DNA from: Lasiodiplodia sp. COLG20
Lineage: Eukaryota; Ascomycota; Dothideomycetes; Botryosphaeriales; Botryosphaeriaceae
Assembly (NCBI GenBank): GCA_009801085.1
Contig: VNWV01000011.1
Span: 186,001-250,000 of the forward strand
Reading direction: 5' to 3'
Length of the DNA stretch: 64,000 nucleotides
Below are positions 36,886-46,713 of this stretch, piece by piece. Below the pieces are notes generated by a model. It did no database searches. It saw nothing but the letters and a program-made list of their open reading frames with translations, and was not told the origin of the DNA. Position 1 is the first letter of the stretch, and each line of letters begins with the position of its first letter. Both the position numbers and the translations under genes were made by a program.

Positions 36886-37145
36886 GAGCAGGACAACACA
36901 AAAGGCCGCCTCATTCAATGTTCTTGCAGTAGCGATCGCTCTCGTAATATCCCTGTCAAATGCACTGCTGGCGGCACATGAGACGCGGGTGGAAATTCAG
37001 CCTTGCATCGGCATTTGGGGCGGATTTGGCACATAAACAGCGAGAGCGCCCAGTGTGCAGCGCGCGCCCGTCGAAGTGTGGTTTTCTTTTGGCCAACTTG
37101 CAATTTGTCTTGTGTGTCCAGCAAAGAAGTATCCCATATTTTTAC

Positions 37146-39417
37146 ATGGACGGCCCGAAGGATCCTGGCAGCTCGACCCGGACAGACGATCCGAATGAAA
37201 ATGGCACCAAGCAGGCTGATGCCGCCAATTTCGTGTACTTAGTGATCCACACCGTCGATTGCGAGTCTAATGGGGAACACGAAGACCATGACGTCTCTGC
37301 CTCTTTCCTCGACCACCCCCGCCTCTTCACCGGAGACAGCAAAGCGAGCGCATTGCGCGGCAAGAAGCCAATAGAAGATGTGCACAGCTACATTCAGCAG
37401 CAGGAAAACGTATGCTTGGTGGTATACAAGGTCTACAACTGCCGTGAATACCACGAGTGTATCAAAAAAGACTTTGTGCGCACGAAGCTACCCAACGCAG
37501 ACTTGACTGTGTCGACGCGAATCTGGCCCTTTCTATTTACTCTCCCTCACGACAGTAAAGAGGCTAAACCAGAGCATGAGAGCATGGCCGTCCTCTCCGA
37601 TCCGTTGCGCCACTGTCTTGAGAAGCTTGACCCGACGTTGAAACCCGACAACGATTCTGAGCCATCTCCTCCACCACCTCCGCCGCCACATGGATCGTTG
37701 ATGCCGCCTCCTCCGCCCGACCTTCTTGATCAAAAAGCGGAGATTCTGCGCATTGATTTCCCATACCTGAGCCTTTATCACAAGCGTCAAGCCGTGACTG
37801 AGTACATCGCCGAAAACGAGGACGAAAGCAGATACCAACTGCTGGCCCTGCAGAAATACCTCAACGAGGAGCTTGGTGAAGAGTACGCGGAAGCAGACAA
37901 GCTTTTCTCTAGTGGTCGCGTGTCGAAAAAACATTTTCAGAAGCTGTTTGGCCCCGATCAGGTTGTTGTGGGTATTCAGGATAATCAGCCGCAGGCATAC
38001 ATGTGTCGAAAGCTAGAGAGGATCCACCCCACGCTCGAACTACAATGTTGGACCTGGGTATTCGATGGATTTTTCCGCAAGCAGGAGAGTGTTCATAGAG
38101 TGAAATGGCCTCCAGAAGGAGAAGACACCATTGAAGTGAGGGATCTGAATATGTACCCGCTTCGATTTGATCAGACGGGGCTGGAAGAACGTCTGAGAAA
38201 AAGAGGAGAAAGGTTCTGGCCACTTCGATCGCGCAGATTTGTGAGCTACAATACGAAACACCCATCATTTGAAATCCGTACTGTATGACCATCCCTGAAT
38301 CATCTACACCTGCGCTGCTAACCTTTTACAGGCCAAGCCGAGATTCATGGTCGACATGAAGACATACCAACTGCTGCATGCTTCAACCGTCAAGGAGCCA
38401 GCCGAGCACAATACCCTGAGCGCAGAAGAGATGAGAGAAGAACACCCACCTGGCGACGACTTTCCCTTGCTCCTGCCAGCCACGGTCTTAGGATACGGCT
38501 TTCACGACAAAAAGTGGCGTATGTACTGATACCATAAAAGTCTCTTCAGCAGAGCTGACTGTCGCGTAGGATCCTTGCTCGTGGAGTGCATCGAGGAAGT
38601 GGATTGGAACGCCACTGCCTTCGAAAGGCTCGTCTTGGATGGCGATAAAAAGGAGATTATTGAAGCTCTGGTTACGGTCCACACGCAGACCCTCAACTCG
38701 ACGGATCTAGTTGAGGGCAAAGGAAACGGTCTAGTGATGCTACTTCACGGCAGTCCCGGCACGGGTAAGACACTTACAGCAGAATCTGTTGCAGAACTTA
38801 CGCAGAAGCCTCTGTACCGCGTGACCTGCGGAGACATGGGTATAGATCCGGAAGCCGTGGAAAAGTATCTCGAGTCCGTCTTTCACATCGGTACAATATG
38901 GGGATGCGTTGTTCTCCTCGATGAAGCAGACGTCTTCTTAGAGGAGCGCTCCGACGCCGATCTAGCGCGAAATGCATTGGTCTCAGTGTTCCTACGGGCT
39001 GTCGAATACTACGATGGGATACTCATCCTCACTTCTAACCGCGTCGGCAAATTTGATGAAGCCTTCAAATCCAGGATTCAGCTCGCCATTCATTATCCCT
39101 CCCTCGGTCAAACGGAACGCTTCAAAATCTGGTCAAAGTTTATTAACGCTTTGGTTCCTGAAGAGGATTCAAAAGTAGTGAACGAGATGAATAGACACAT
39201 CCATCTGCTATCACAACACGAAATAAATGGAAGACAGATTCGCAACATGATCAAGACTGCAAGGCAACTGGCCTTTCACAAAAAGCAGAAGCTACGCTTC
39301 GACCACTTCGAGAGAGTCATTTCAATCGCAGATGAATTCGAGAAGTATCTGGTCAAGACTCGAGGCGGATACACGGAAGATGAGATCGCCATGGACGGGA
39401 ATATTCGAGCTCACTAA
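37146..39417 (+). CDS. AAA+ ATPase with long fungal N-terminal domain
   Basis: Exons 37146-38282, 38332-38518 and 38570-39417 give 723 aa; the introns are 49 and 51 nt. The N-terminal half matches the fungal pattern found before AAA domains (DUF7025-like), with a Pro-rich break (PPPPPPP) near residue 185. The AAA module begins near residue 480: Walker A GSPGTGKT, Walker B VVLLDEADVFLEER, a sensor region LTSNRVGKFDEAF, and a helical lid (RQIRNMIKTARQLAF). Both Walker motifs look intact, so ATP hydrolysis is expected. Substrates of this fungal clade are not established. An upstream in-frame ATG at 36960 would add 62 residues; these are Cys/Arg-rich and look untranslated, so I prefer 37146. Confidence 0.9.
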
Positions 39418-39518
39418 ATGTTGTATCTGGGGTATTGCTCTACTATCGCTTTTGTAGACCGAAGCTCTCTCCTATTTCCGTCCCCCTACTGAATTCATGT
39501 AATTGAACAGAGCGACGC

Positions 39519-40717
39519 CTAGGTACTCGTTAGCTGAAGCACCCAATTAGCATGTTCTTGCAGACCGTCGATAAACCCTATCCTCTCTTCATCAATACTC
39601 TGTATTACGCTCCTCAGCTTTACGTGATCTTTACACGTCGAGATAGATTCTAGGACGTCTGCAGCCTTGACCCTGTTGGGTATCGATCCACACAGTACGT
39701 GAACAATGTCTGAGACCGGAGAAAGGGCCGATATACCATAGAGCGTACAGCTTATTATGTCTAAGTAGTCTGTAGCGTTGATTAAGTGAGCGTTTTATAG
39801 TTATACAACAATTGCCACTTCATACCTGACCTGTAAAAGTGTTTTTCCTTTCTATATACTCCAAAACGCACCCATCTGTCGAATTCTAGGCGTATTCTGT
39901 GCTCGTCTATAATTGGATGCCAAGATGTGATGGCGTACCACATCTGCCGTTTGGTGAGGTCTTGATTAAGCTGTTAGAACCATTGCATTAGATACATATA
40001 CATAAGCTAAGAACATTACCACTGCGACAATAATTGACCTGTGTCAAACGTCAGACAAGAGTACGGGTTAGTTTGATGAGAATTCAATACCCAATTGTCA
40101 AATCTGGCATTGATCTCAGAAATCTGTTGTTTTGCAACGAATGCTGAGCGCAATGCATCGGCAACTTGACCGGCAGCCAGAGGGTATCCCAATCCATGTG
40201 ATTTCGAGGACCCTTGGGAGATATGGGAAATCTCTGGCACAGCAACCCTTTTGGTTGACGTAATATCGTGAGCCGTTTGGTAAGTCGGTTCCCTCTTGTA
40301 GGCTTGCGTATTTGTGATCACCACCAAGTGCACTAATACTGATTCGTCCAGAATTGCTAGCATCCTCGAGAGTTTATTGAGCAAATTTGACTCGGTTGCA
40401 TCCTCGGAAACGGTGTAATTGACGTGCGAACTGTGTTTCGATGGACCTATTGCCGAACTCAAAGAGCCGTACATATTCTTCCCAGGGGTCTTTGATGATC
40501 TAGGACCGCGATACGTAGTTGTATTTGAAGTATCCCATCCCTGAGTCGGAGCTAATCCTGGATGCGCTGATGAGGCGGCTGGCTCAAGGATTCGTTCGTT
40601 TTGGGCGTCTCGCTTTACGCCGCCAAGGTGGGAACTTGATAGCGCGAGGGAAACATCCGGTGTCCGTCGTGCGCCCAAAGCAGATAGCTTGGAATGATCA
40701 GGCTGTAATGTTTCCAT
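39519..40717 (-). CDS. Unrecognised multi-exon protein
   Basis: Exon 1 runs from ATG at 40717 to about 40100; later exons cover about 39990-39840 and 39760-39519, ending in TAG. The last joint (donor GTATGA, acceptor CTACAG) is clear and in frame. Splicing between 40100 and 39985 is ambiguous: one or two introns both keep frame. The product is about 325 aa: a Ser-rich N-terminal third, then helical segments (NLLNKLSRMLAILDES, ADVLESISTCKDHVKLRSV). No domain, signal peptide or membrane helix recognised. It is head-to-head with the STAND-like gene at 41254, with 536 bp between the starts. Confidence 0.55.
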
Positions 40718-41253
40718 GCTGGCGCTGGCGCATTCTCTGACTGGGCGCCGGGGGTGAAATGCGTTTCATTCATGAAAAGGCTGCGTGCTGAAGATTTTTA
40801 GAGAAGATGTGGCAAAAGTTATGAGACGCGCAATAGCCGGTAAAATGCTGCTGCTCCCTGTCAGCTCCTGTCACAGGCTGAAAGCTGCTCAGCCGCGCTT
40901 GGCAACTGCATGTTTCGGGGCCAAGTTTGCTGGTGATCCTTACCCCTCATCAAGCAGTGAGGGGATGAGTAATGCCCAATAACATGCGCCAGATGGCGCC
41001 AAGTGCAGCCTATCCAGCGTATCAAACACCCATGTTTTGTCTTGCAGCCGAAACGTACTAAATGGTCAAAGAGTGGCTGCGCCTTGCACATATTCGTCTT
41101 TAGGCACCTGCAGATGACGTGGAAATATGTGACTCGTGATCCAATGCTCAGCCTCACTGGATGAAAAAATGGAGTTACGCTGATAGAGAGAAACAAATGC
41201 CCCTCGCGCCTGGCGCGGGTCGGCTCTTGCGTCTCACCGGCTCTCGCAGTCCC
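40718..41253. promoter_or_regulatory. Head-to-head intergenic region
   Basis: This 536-bp stretch separates two divergent starts and should contain both promoters. No clear TATA box or repeated operator was seen. Confidence 0.4.
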
Positions 41254-43028
41254 ATGGCTTCCACGATCCCTCTGAGCGACGGCATTACTGCCGCATATCT
41301 GCCGTTGGCAGTTCAACCGTAGGTTGACTAATCATTGTGATTTATCATTTATTTACATAATTCCAGGACGATTGGAATCGCACGCCAGGCTTACGATGAA
41401 GCCGTGTCTACGCTGCAGAAGGATCTAAAAGGGGACGCCAACAGCCTGAAGATCGTTTTCTCAGCTAATTCTCCCGAAAGCATTCTCCAAATTGTGAGCC
41501 ATTTGGAGGGCGAATACAACAAGCATAGATACAAGCGCAAGAAGGTTTTGGATTGTTTGCACAGCTTCTCTGCTCGCGTCGCGCACTACGAGCGCGTCCT
41601 CGATACTCTTGCGCAGCACCACCCAGAGTATGTATCGCTAGCGTGGGGAACTTTAAAGCTGGTTTTCACCGTGAGCATATTTCTTCATCTGTTCTTGGGT
41701 CATTATTCTTCTGATTGCTCATTCAGGGGATCATAAACCACCATGAACTTGTAGAGAAACTCGCGCAAGCCCTTACCAACATTGGCAACATACTAGCGCA
41801 AGTTAAACTCACCGCGGAGCTGTACCAAACAGAGCACATGAAACATGCCGTGGCAGTCCTGTACGCCTACATTCTCAAATTCTTCGTCAGTGTCATCCCC
41901 TGGTATAAGCATCGATCAGCCACGCGCCTACTACTCTCCATCGTCAGTCCATTCGATGTCATCTATAGAGACACTCTACAACAAGTCAAGGATTCTTCCG
42001 AAACCATTAACTCTCTCGCCAACCATGCCAACTGGGCAGAACTCCGTGACGTCCACGGCGTAGTCAGGGATGTTAGAGGGGGCGTGGACGACATCGACCT
42101 GCGCTTGCAGAGACTCGAGTATGGTATCCAGCAGATCAGCCAGCATGCTATGGCCTGTGAGCAAAAGATTGATTACGTGCTGAAGGTTGGCATTGCGACA
42201 AATTCTCTCGTGGAGAAGCCGCCCGCGGGACTCCGAGATGTATACTGCTTTCAGCAGGAGATCCTTGTGCAGCTCAGTCCACCAATCGATCACGAGGCAA
42301 ACCTGCACAAGCAGCAGGTCTTGTCCAAGAACCGTCAGAGGAAACCTGGGTACGTGTTCGACGTTGGCAGCGTCATGGCGGCCTTGAATCGATGGGGATC
42401 AAGCCCGGGATCGTCTCTGCTGGTGCTGCAATCGGGATCCCGCGCGAATGCAGCAGCCAAGAGTCTTGCCGTTGAGCTGATCTCTCATATCCAATCACAG
42501 AGCCGTGAGACCCTCTACATACTTTCGCAGCCCAGGTCCGTGAATCACACGCCTTCGATTGAAAACATCCTGAGGTCGCTTGTATGTCAAGCCATTCGTC
42601 GCCACAGCAACATCTTGCACGACTTACACGACGGATTCAACTTCAACAAACTCAAGTCAGACCACTCAGAAAAGGACTGGCTAGACCTTCTCTGCAAAAT
42701 CCTGTGCAAAATAGGCAGTTCCTTTGTCGTCATCGAAAGTGAGGACCTTTACCGCCTATACGGAGGCGATCCGAAGTGGCAACTTCAGTTTCTTTCAGCA
42801 TTCAAGCAGATCACTGAGTCCGTCCAAGCCTCGGGGGCCACAGTCAAGACTTTGGTGCTGAACTTTGGTGCGCCTGATTCGAGGCTGGTAGATGAGCTCG
42901 AAGGTAGTCCGCACGGGTATGCAACAGTGCATCGGACATCGCCGCTACCCCCGCGTCTTAAACGGACGGCTGCTGCGAGATCGGAGAAGCAACGGAGGAG
43001 TTTGAAGTCTCTTCATATAAAGTCCTAG
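41254..43028 (+). CDS. STAND-like protein: DUF7708-type N-terminal domain and worn NTPase
   Basis: Exons 41254-41318, 41367-41670 and 41727-43028 give 556 aa. The N-terminal 200 residues match the helical DUF7708-like domain that precedes NACHT/STAND modules in fungi (HHPEYVSLAWGTLKLVF, then NHHELVEKLAQALTNIG). A nucleotide-binding segment should follow. Instead of GxxGxGKS it reads LQSGSRANAAAKS, and the Walker B position reads SFVVIESEDLY, so ATP or GTP binding is doubtful. The protein ends in a basic tail soon after, with no WD40, ankyrin or TPR sensor repeats. In fungi such proteins act in self/non-self recognition or cell death; this one could be a short regulatory or decaying version. 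Confidence 0.8.
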
Positions 43029-43717
43029 AAATAGCGTATGAAAGGAACAAACTGGAGTCTTGTCTCGGGAGGATTTCGACGTTGAGAAAGGAAACATCTA
43101 TGGAGTGTATCCGTGCGGCCGCCGAGATTCGGCAAGATTTCACTGCAGTGACAGAACGGGGGTTCATCTTTTTCCTGATGAACAATATTAGTAGCTGTTC
43201 AAGACAACTATTCATAGGTGTGGAAGCGGTGGAGTGATGCGGTAGTTGGCGAGATTAATGGATGGGAGATCGTTCTGTTTGCGAGTCCGGGGGGACTCTT
43301 TTTTTTTTTTTTTTTTATACAGGAGAGTAGGTTTTGGCTAGCAAGCAGCATCTGCAATTAGCACCACTTCTAAAGCTTATGTATAGTAAAGTTGAACATA
43401 TGAATTCTACAAAGAGGCCATGCCGAAAGTATTGCTTCGTGTGGTTTCTATTTTGTCAATGAGTGGGTATCTTGTTTTCTAACAATGTAGATTATGGAGC
43501 CGAAAAGTTGCGGAGTAATTTGAAAATATTTAGATGAAATCTAAAACAGGCCAAGAGCTTCGATGTGAATTCACCTGGGCTCCAAACATGTACAAAAAAT
43601 ATACCATTCAACTTGAAATACTGCTATACAAGTGCATTTCAATCTGTCATAAAGTCATGCGCAGGAACCAACACCACCTTCCCGCAATTCCTCCCCTTCC
43701 CCCAAACCCGAACCCGC
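43029..43717. other. Intergenic, with an 18-nt T run
   Basis: It lies between two convergent 3' ends. The T run is at 43299-43316. No gene seen. Confidence 0.6.
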
Positions 43718-44758
43718 TCAACCAGACGCCGCAGAAGCCATGTGTTCCACATCCCTATACCATAGCTTCAACGCCGACCCCACCGCCACAATCTCCCACA
43801 ACTCGCCAAACGCGCCCGCCAACCCGCTCCCCAAAAACGAGAACCGCATCCCCTTCGACATGCTGCACGACGCATTGTGCGCAATCACCGCCACAACCTC
43901 GTTCCCATCGCTCGAGAAACCCAGCCCAGCGCCCACCGGCCCTCCTCCGTTGGCGGCGGCGGCGCCGCCAGACAGCCGCACCAGCTTCCAGCCGAACGAG
44001 TACCCCGTCGCGACGGCGCTGATCTCCTCGCCATGGCTACTGCGCCACTCGAACATCTCCCTCCTCCCACCCGGGCCGACCTCGACCTCGAACCGCGCGG
44101 CCCTGCTCATCTTCCCCGTCTTGATGCTGCTCGTCGGCACGACGACGTCGGCGCCGCCGGGCCCGCGGCCGGGGACGGTTACCGTGAACTCCTGGTCCTT
44201 GTAGCCGCGCGAGAAGGCGCTGACGAGGACGGGGTGGTCGGGGGTGGGGCCGGCGTGGAGGGCGAGGGTTTGCTTGGACGAGAAGAGCTTGTCGTGGATC
44301 TTGAGGGCGTGCGTCTTTTCGGATTTCGAGGGCCCGAGGTAGATGGTCGTCATGGATTTCCAGCTGTAGTAGCCGTTGATGGTGGGTGGGAAGGCGCGGA
44401 GGCTGCTGCTGGAGGAGGAGGGGTAGGCCTGGGGAGGAGGGGGAGCTGGTGCTGCTACTGGTGGGGCACCGCCGGTGGGGTAGGGAGATGTGGAGGGAGC
44501 GACGGGAGCGCCAGGGTAGTAGTAGGGTTGTTGATTCTGGGCCTGTGGTGCTGGAGCGCCGTATCCTGTGGAGGGAGCGAAAGGGGCGCTGGGATAGTAG
44601 TAGGCCTGGTTCGGTGCTGCATGCTGCGGTGGAGAGACAGGTCCGGTGGGCTGAGGGTATGCGGCGGTCGTGTATGGAGGAGGTGGAGGTAGGAAAGACT
44701 TTTCGGAGTTTTGGAAAGACTTCTCGGAGTCTTGGTAGGGAGCCTTTTCGTAGCTCAT
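43718..44758 (-). CDS. Pro/Tyr-rich protein with LURP1/tubby-like C-terminal domain
   Basis: Single exon of 346 aa from ATG at 44758; an upstream in-frame ATG adds 30 hydrophobic residues that look untranslated. Residues 1-125 are low complexity: SEKSF twice, then Pro/Tyr-rich repeats (YYYPSAPFAPST, YYYPGAPVAPST). Residues 130-346 resemble the LURP-one-related/tubby C-terminal fold: TTIYLGPSKSEKTHALKIHD, HPVLVSAFSRGYKDQEF, FEWRSSHGEE, GYSFGWKLVRL. This fold can bind membrane phosphoinositides; the fungal function is not established. Pro-rich heads often carry protein partners. No signal peptide. Confidence 0.8.
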   Translation of the reverse strand: MSYEKAPYQDSEKSFQNSEKSFLPPPPPYTTAAYPQPTGPVSPPQHAAPNQAYYYPSAPFAPSTGYGAPAPQAQNQQPYYYPGAPVAPSTSPYPTGGAPPVAAPAPPPPQAYPSSSSSSLRAFPPTINGYYSWKSMTTIYLGPSKSEKTHALKIHDKLFSSKQTLALHAGPTPDHPVLVSAFSRGYKDQEFTVTVPGRGPGGADVVVPTSSIKTGKMSRAARFEVEVGPGGRREMFEWRSSHGEEISAVATGYSFGWKLVRLSGGAAAANGGGPVGAGLGFSSDGNEVVAVIAHNASCSMSKGMRFSFLGSGLAGAFGELWEIVAVGSALKLWYRDVEHMASAASG

Positions 44759-46482
44759 GGTGGAATTTAGTTTTGGATACAAGCGACGAGATGTGTTTAT
44801 GGATGACCGTAAGGCTTCGATAATTGCAATTGTATAGTAAATGTACAAAATGCAAGGCAGTGTTGTGTCGAGTCGTGAACGGAGGGCGTGTCCATGTTTT
44901 ATCGTCTTCCACCATGAGCACGGCTTCTACCCAAGCCACGCGATTCAGAGCACAGCCCCGACCTGGCAGTACTCAGATAGACCAATGAGGATAATGCGTG
45001 TGCACGGCTCAGATCTATGACGTCATGTCTGACAGGTTGGGGGCGGAAACCTATACGCGTATCGGCAAGTTAGTCGGGGCCACCGTCAGTAATGTGTATT
45101 CTTAGCCCCAAGCTAGCTTGAATAGTCTAGATGTTGAAAATCCGTGTATCGCGGCCTTAGAGTGGTTAAGGCGGTTAAGGCTATGGCGTCGGCCCGAATT
45201 GCTCAATACCTCCATCCCTCCACTCACTTGCTCCCATGACACGGTTCAGTACAGAAAAGCATTGCATAAACTAATTGATTTCGCACTCGATTGCTGGAAG
45301 GCAGTAATCTCGTGTGAAAATCTACATTTCTGGCTGATCACACCACCGAAACGACTATAGGCCCCCGATGCTGACTTGTCGTATCGCTGGGCGAGGTTCA
45401 GGTTCCTTTGTGTCGATTTCTGCGCTAGCATCTTCCCGCAAGATGGGGCTGTACATGACAGAGCCACCGCCCCCTGGATGTCACTGGCCGCCCATTCGTG
45501 CAACTGAATGGGACCGGCTCCAAACATGCGCATAGAAACAAGCGATCGGCCGCTGGTGGAATGAAGACATCTTTCTCGATTTCTCCTTCTAGAAGCAAGG
45601 CCATAGCCAAAAATAAACATCGTGTCACGAACCCCGCGCGACGTCCATGGTATGCACCAGCGGTATCCACGGCGCATCTGGTGTCTAATCACAAGCGCAG
45701 ATCCGCCATCAGTAGTTCGAGTGTCCTTTAATAATCACAAAACCAGGCGAGGCGAGAGTTGTGCAGCTGAGTAGGGCGGAGAAATCCCTGGCTTGACGTA
45801 TGAATAGTTGACAGCATGATGCTGAGACACATGTGCTGGCATGGTTGCTATATCCGGGTGTGCAACGGCCTAAAATCTGCGTTAGGGGGCGCGAAAGGTA
45901 GTGGCGGTTGCTGTCTTGGACAAATCGCTGCGATATTTCCGTATTCCAATGGCTGTTCTGCAGTAAGCGGCGAAGATAGCGAAGGTGGGAGAGAGGCGGC
46001 GAGGCGAATGACCAGAGCGCTGGTATGGCTGCATGGCGCGCGATCGGGAAAGTGTCAACTGTGTGTCCCTTGCAGAAAATGCAACACATGTTGCACCCGA
46101 TCAAAACGTGCAGATAGACCAGATGAGTGTCCAAGAGCTGCAAATCTGCACCACGAATTCCTGTTCGAATAGTCAACCAAGTAGGGAAAAGAGCGTACAG
46201 AAGCGTGGAGATGGTCAAGGGGCGTGGAAAAGCGTCATCACGCGCAGATAGACAACAAGATAGTATGAACAATTTGTGATTGCACTGCAAGCACAGCGGG
46301 CCTGTCCAGCGCCAAAGTACGTGATGTCAATAATCGTGAACAGCCTGTCGTGAAACCAGATAACCGTGAACCGTACGCCGGCTCAATCAAATCCGTCAGC
46401 CGCTGAAGAACTTCCATGAATGACGTAATGAGATTGCTTTTGATACGTTCCTTTTTTTTTACCTTGCATTGTCAAATAGCTT
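44759..46482. other. Intergenic region
   Basis: No supportable gene. A short tRNA A-box-like string near 45160 (GAGTGGTTAAGGCGG) has no B-box partner. The open frames are short, and overlapping ones occur on both strands. Confidence 0.5.
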
Positions 46483-46713
46483 TTACCCTCTCGTATTATG
46501 CTTCGTGGGAACTTTTACAGGTTCAGAGACGGTTGTGTCGCCCAGCTTGTAAGTCAAGGCCCAGATACAAGCGAAGGCGCCATTTCGAGCGATCCAGTCT
46601 TCGTCGATATTGATATTCTCCATACCGGCTTCAACCTCGTAGACACATTTGTCTCTCATCAAAGACGAGTATGTGCAGCTATCGGCGCTCGGAGAAGGAG
46701 GGGCTGTGGTGGT
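46483..46713 (-). CDS. 3' exon of an unrecognised gene (upstream exons uncertain)
   Basis: The frame from an acceptor (ATCACAG at 46714) to TAA at 46483 encodes 76 residues with coding-like composition: SCTYSSLMRDKCVYEVEAG, then NINIDEDWIARNGAFACIWA. A likely upstream exon (about 46907-46760) is open in two frames, one Gln-rich (QYQQDEQYRRNQQYRQQQ) and one Ala/Thr-rich. The only good start in the Gln frame sits right at an intron edge (ATG then GTACGT near 46983). I could not choose a full model. No domain recognised. Confidence 0.4.
   Translation of the reverse strand, partial: TTTAPPSPSADSCTYSSLMRDKCVYEVEAGMENINIDEDWIARNGAFACIWALTYKLGDTTVSEPVKVPTKHNTRG

Larger units (their letters stand above)
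34801..37145. other. Gene-poor interval
   Basis: No supportable gene. It contains a half MITE copy at about 35998-36090 and a tRNA-like relic at about 36857-36885 (both listed). Its last part is the 5' region of the AAA ATPase gene; an in-frame ATG at 36960 could extend that gene. Confidence 0.55.

Noticed and set aside
36960..37145. N-terminal extension of the AAA ATPase from ATG 36960
   Set aside because: Kept only as an alternative: the 62 residues are Cys/Arg-rich without pattern and the next in-frame ATG starts a normal N-terminus.
45155..45215. tRNA-Ser/Leu-like start (GAGTGGTTAAGGCGG)
   Set aside because: No B-box, no acceptor-stem pairing, no anticodon arm found downstream.
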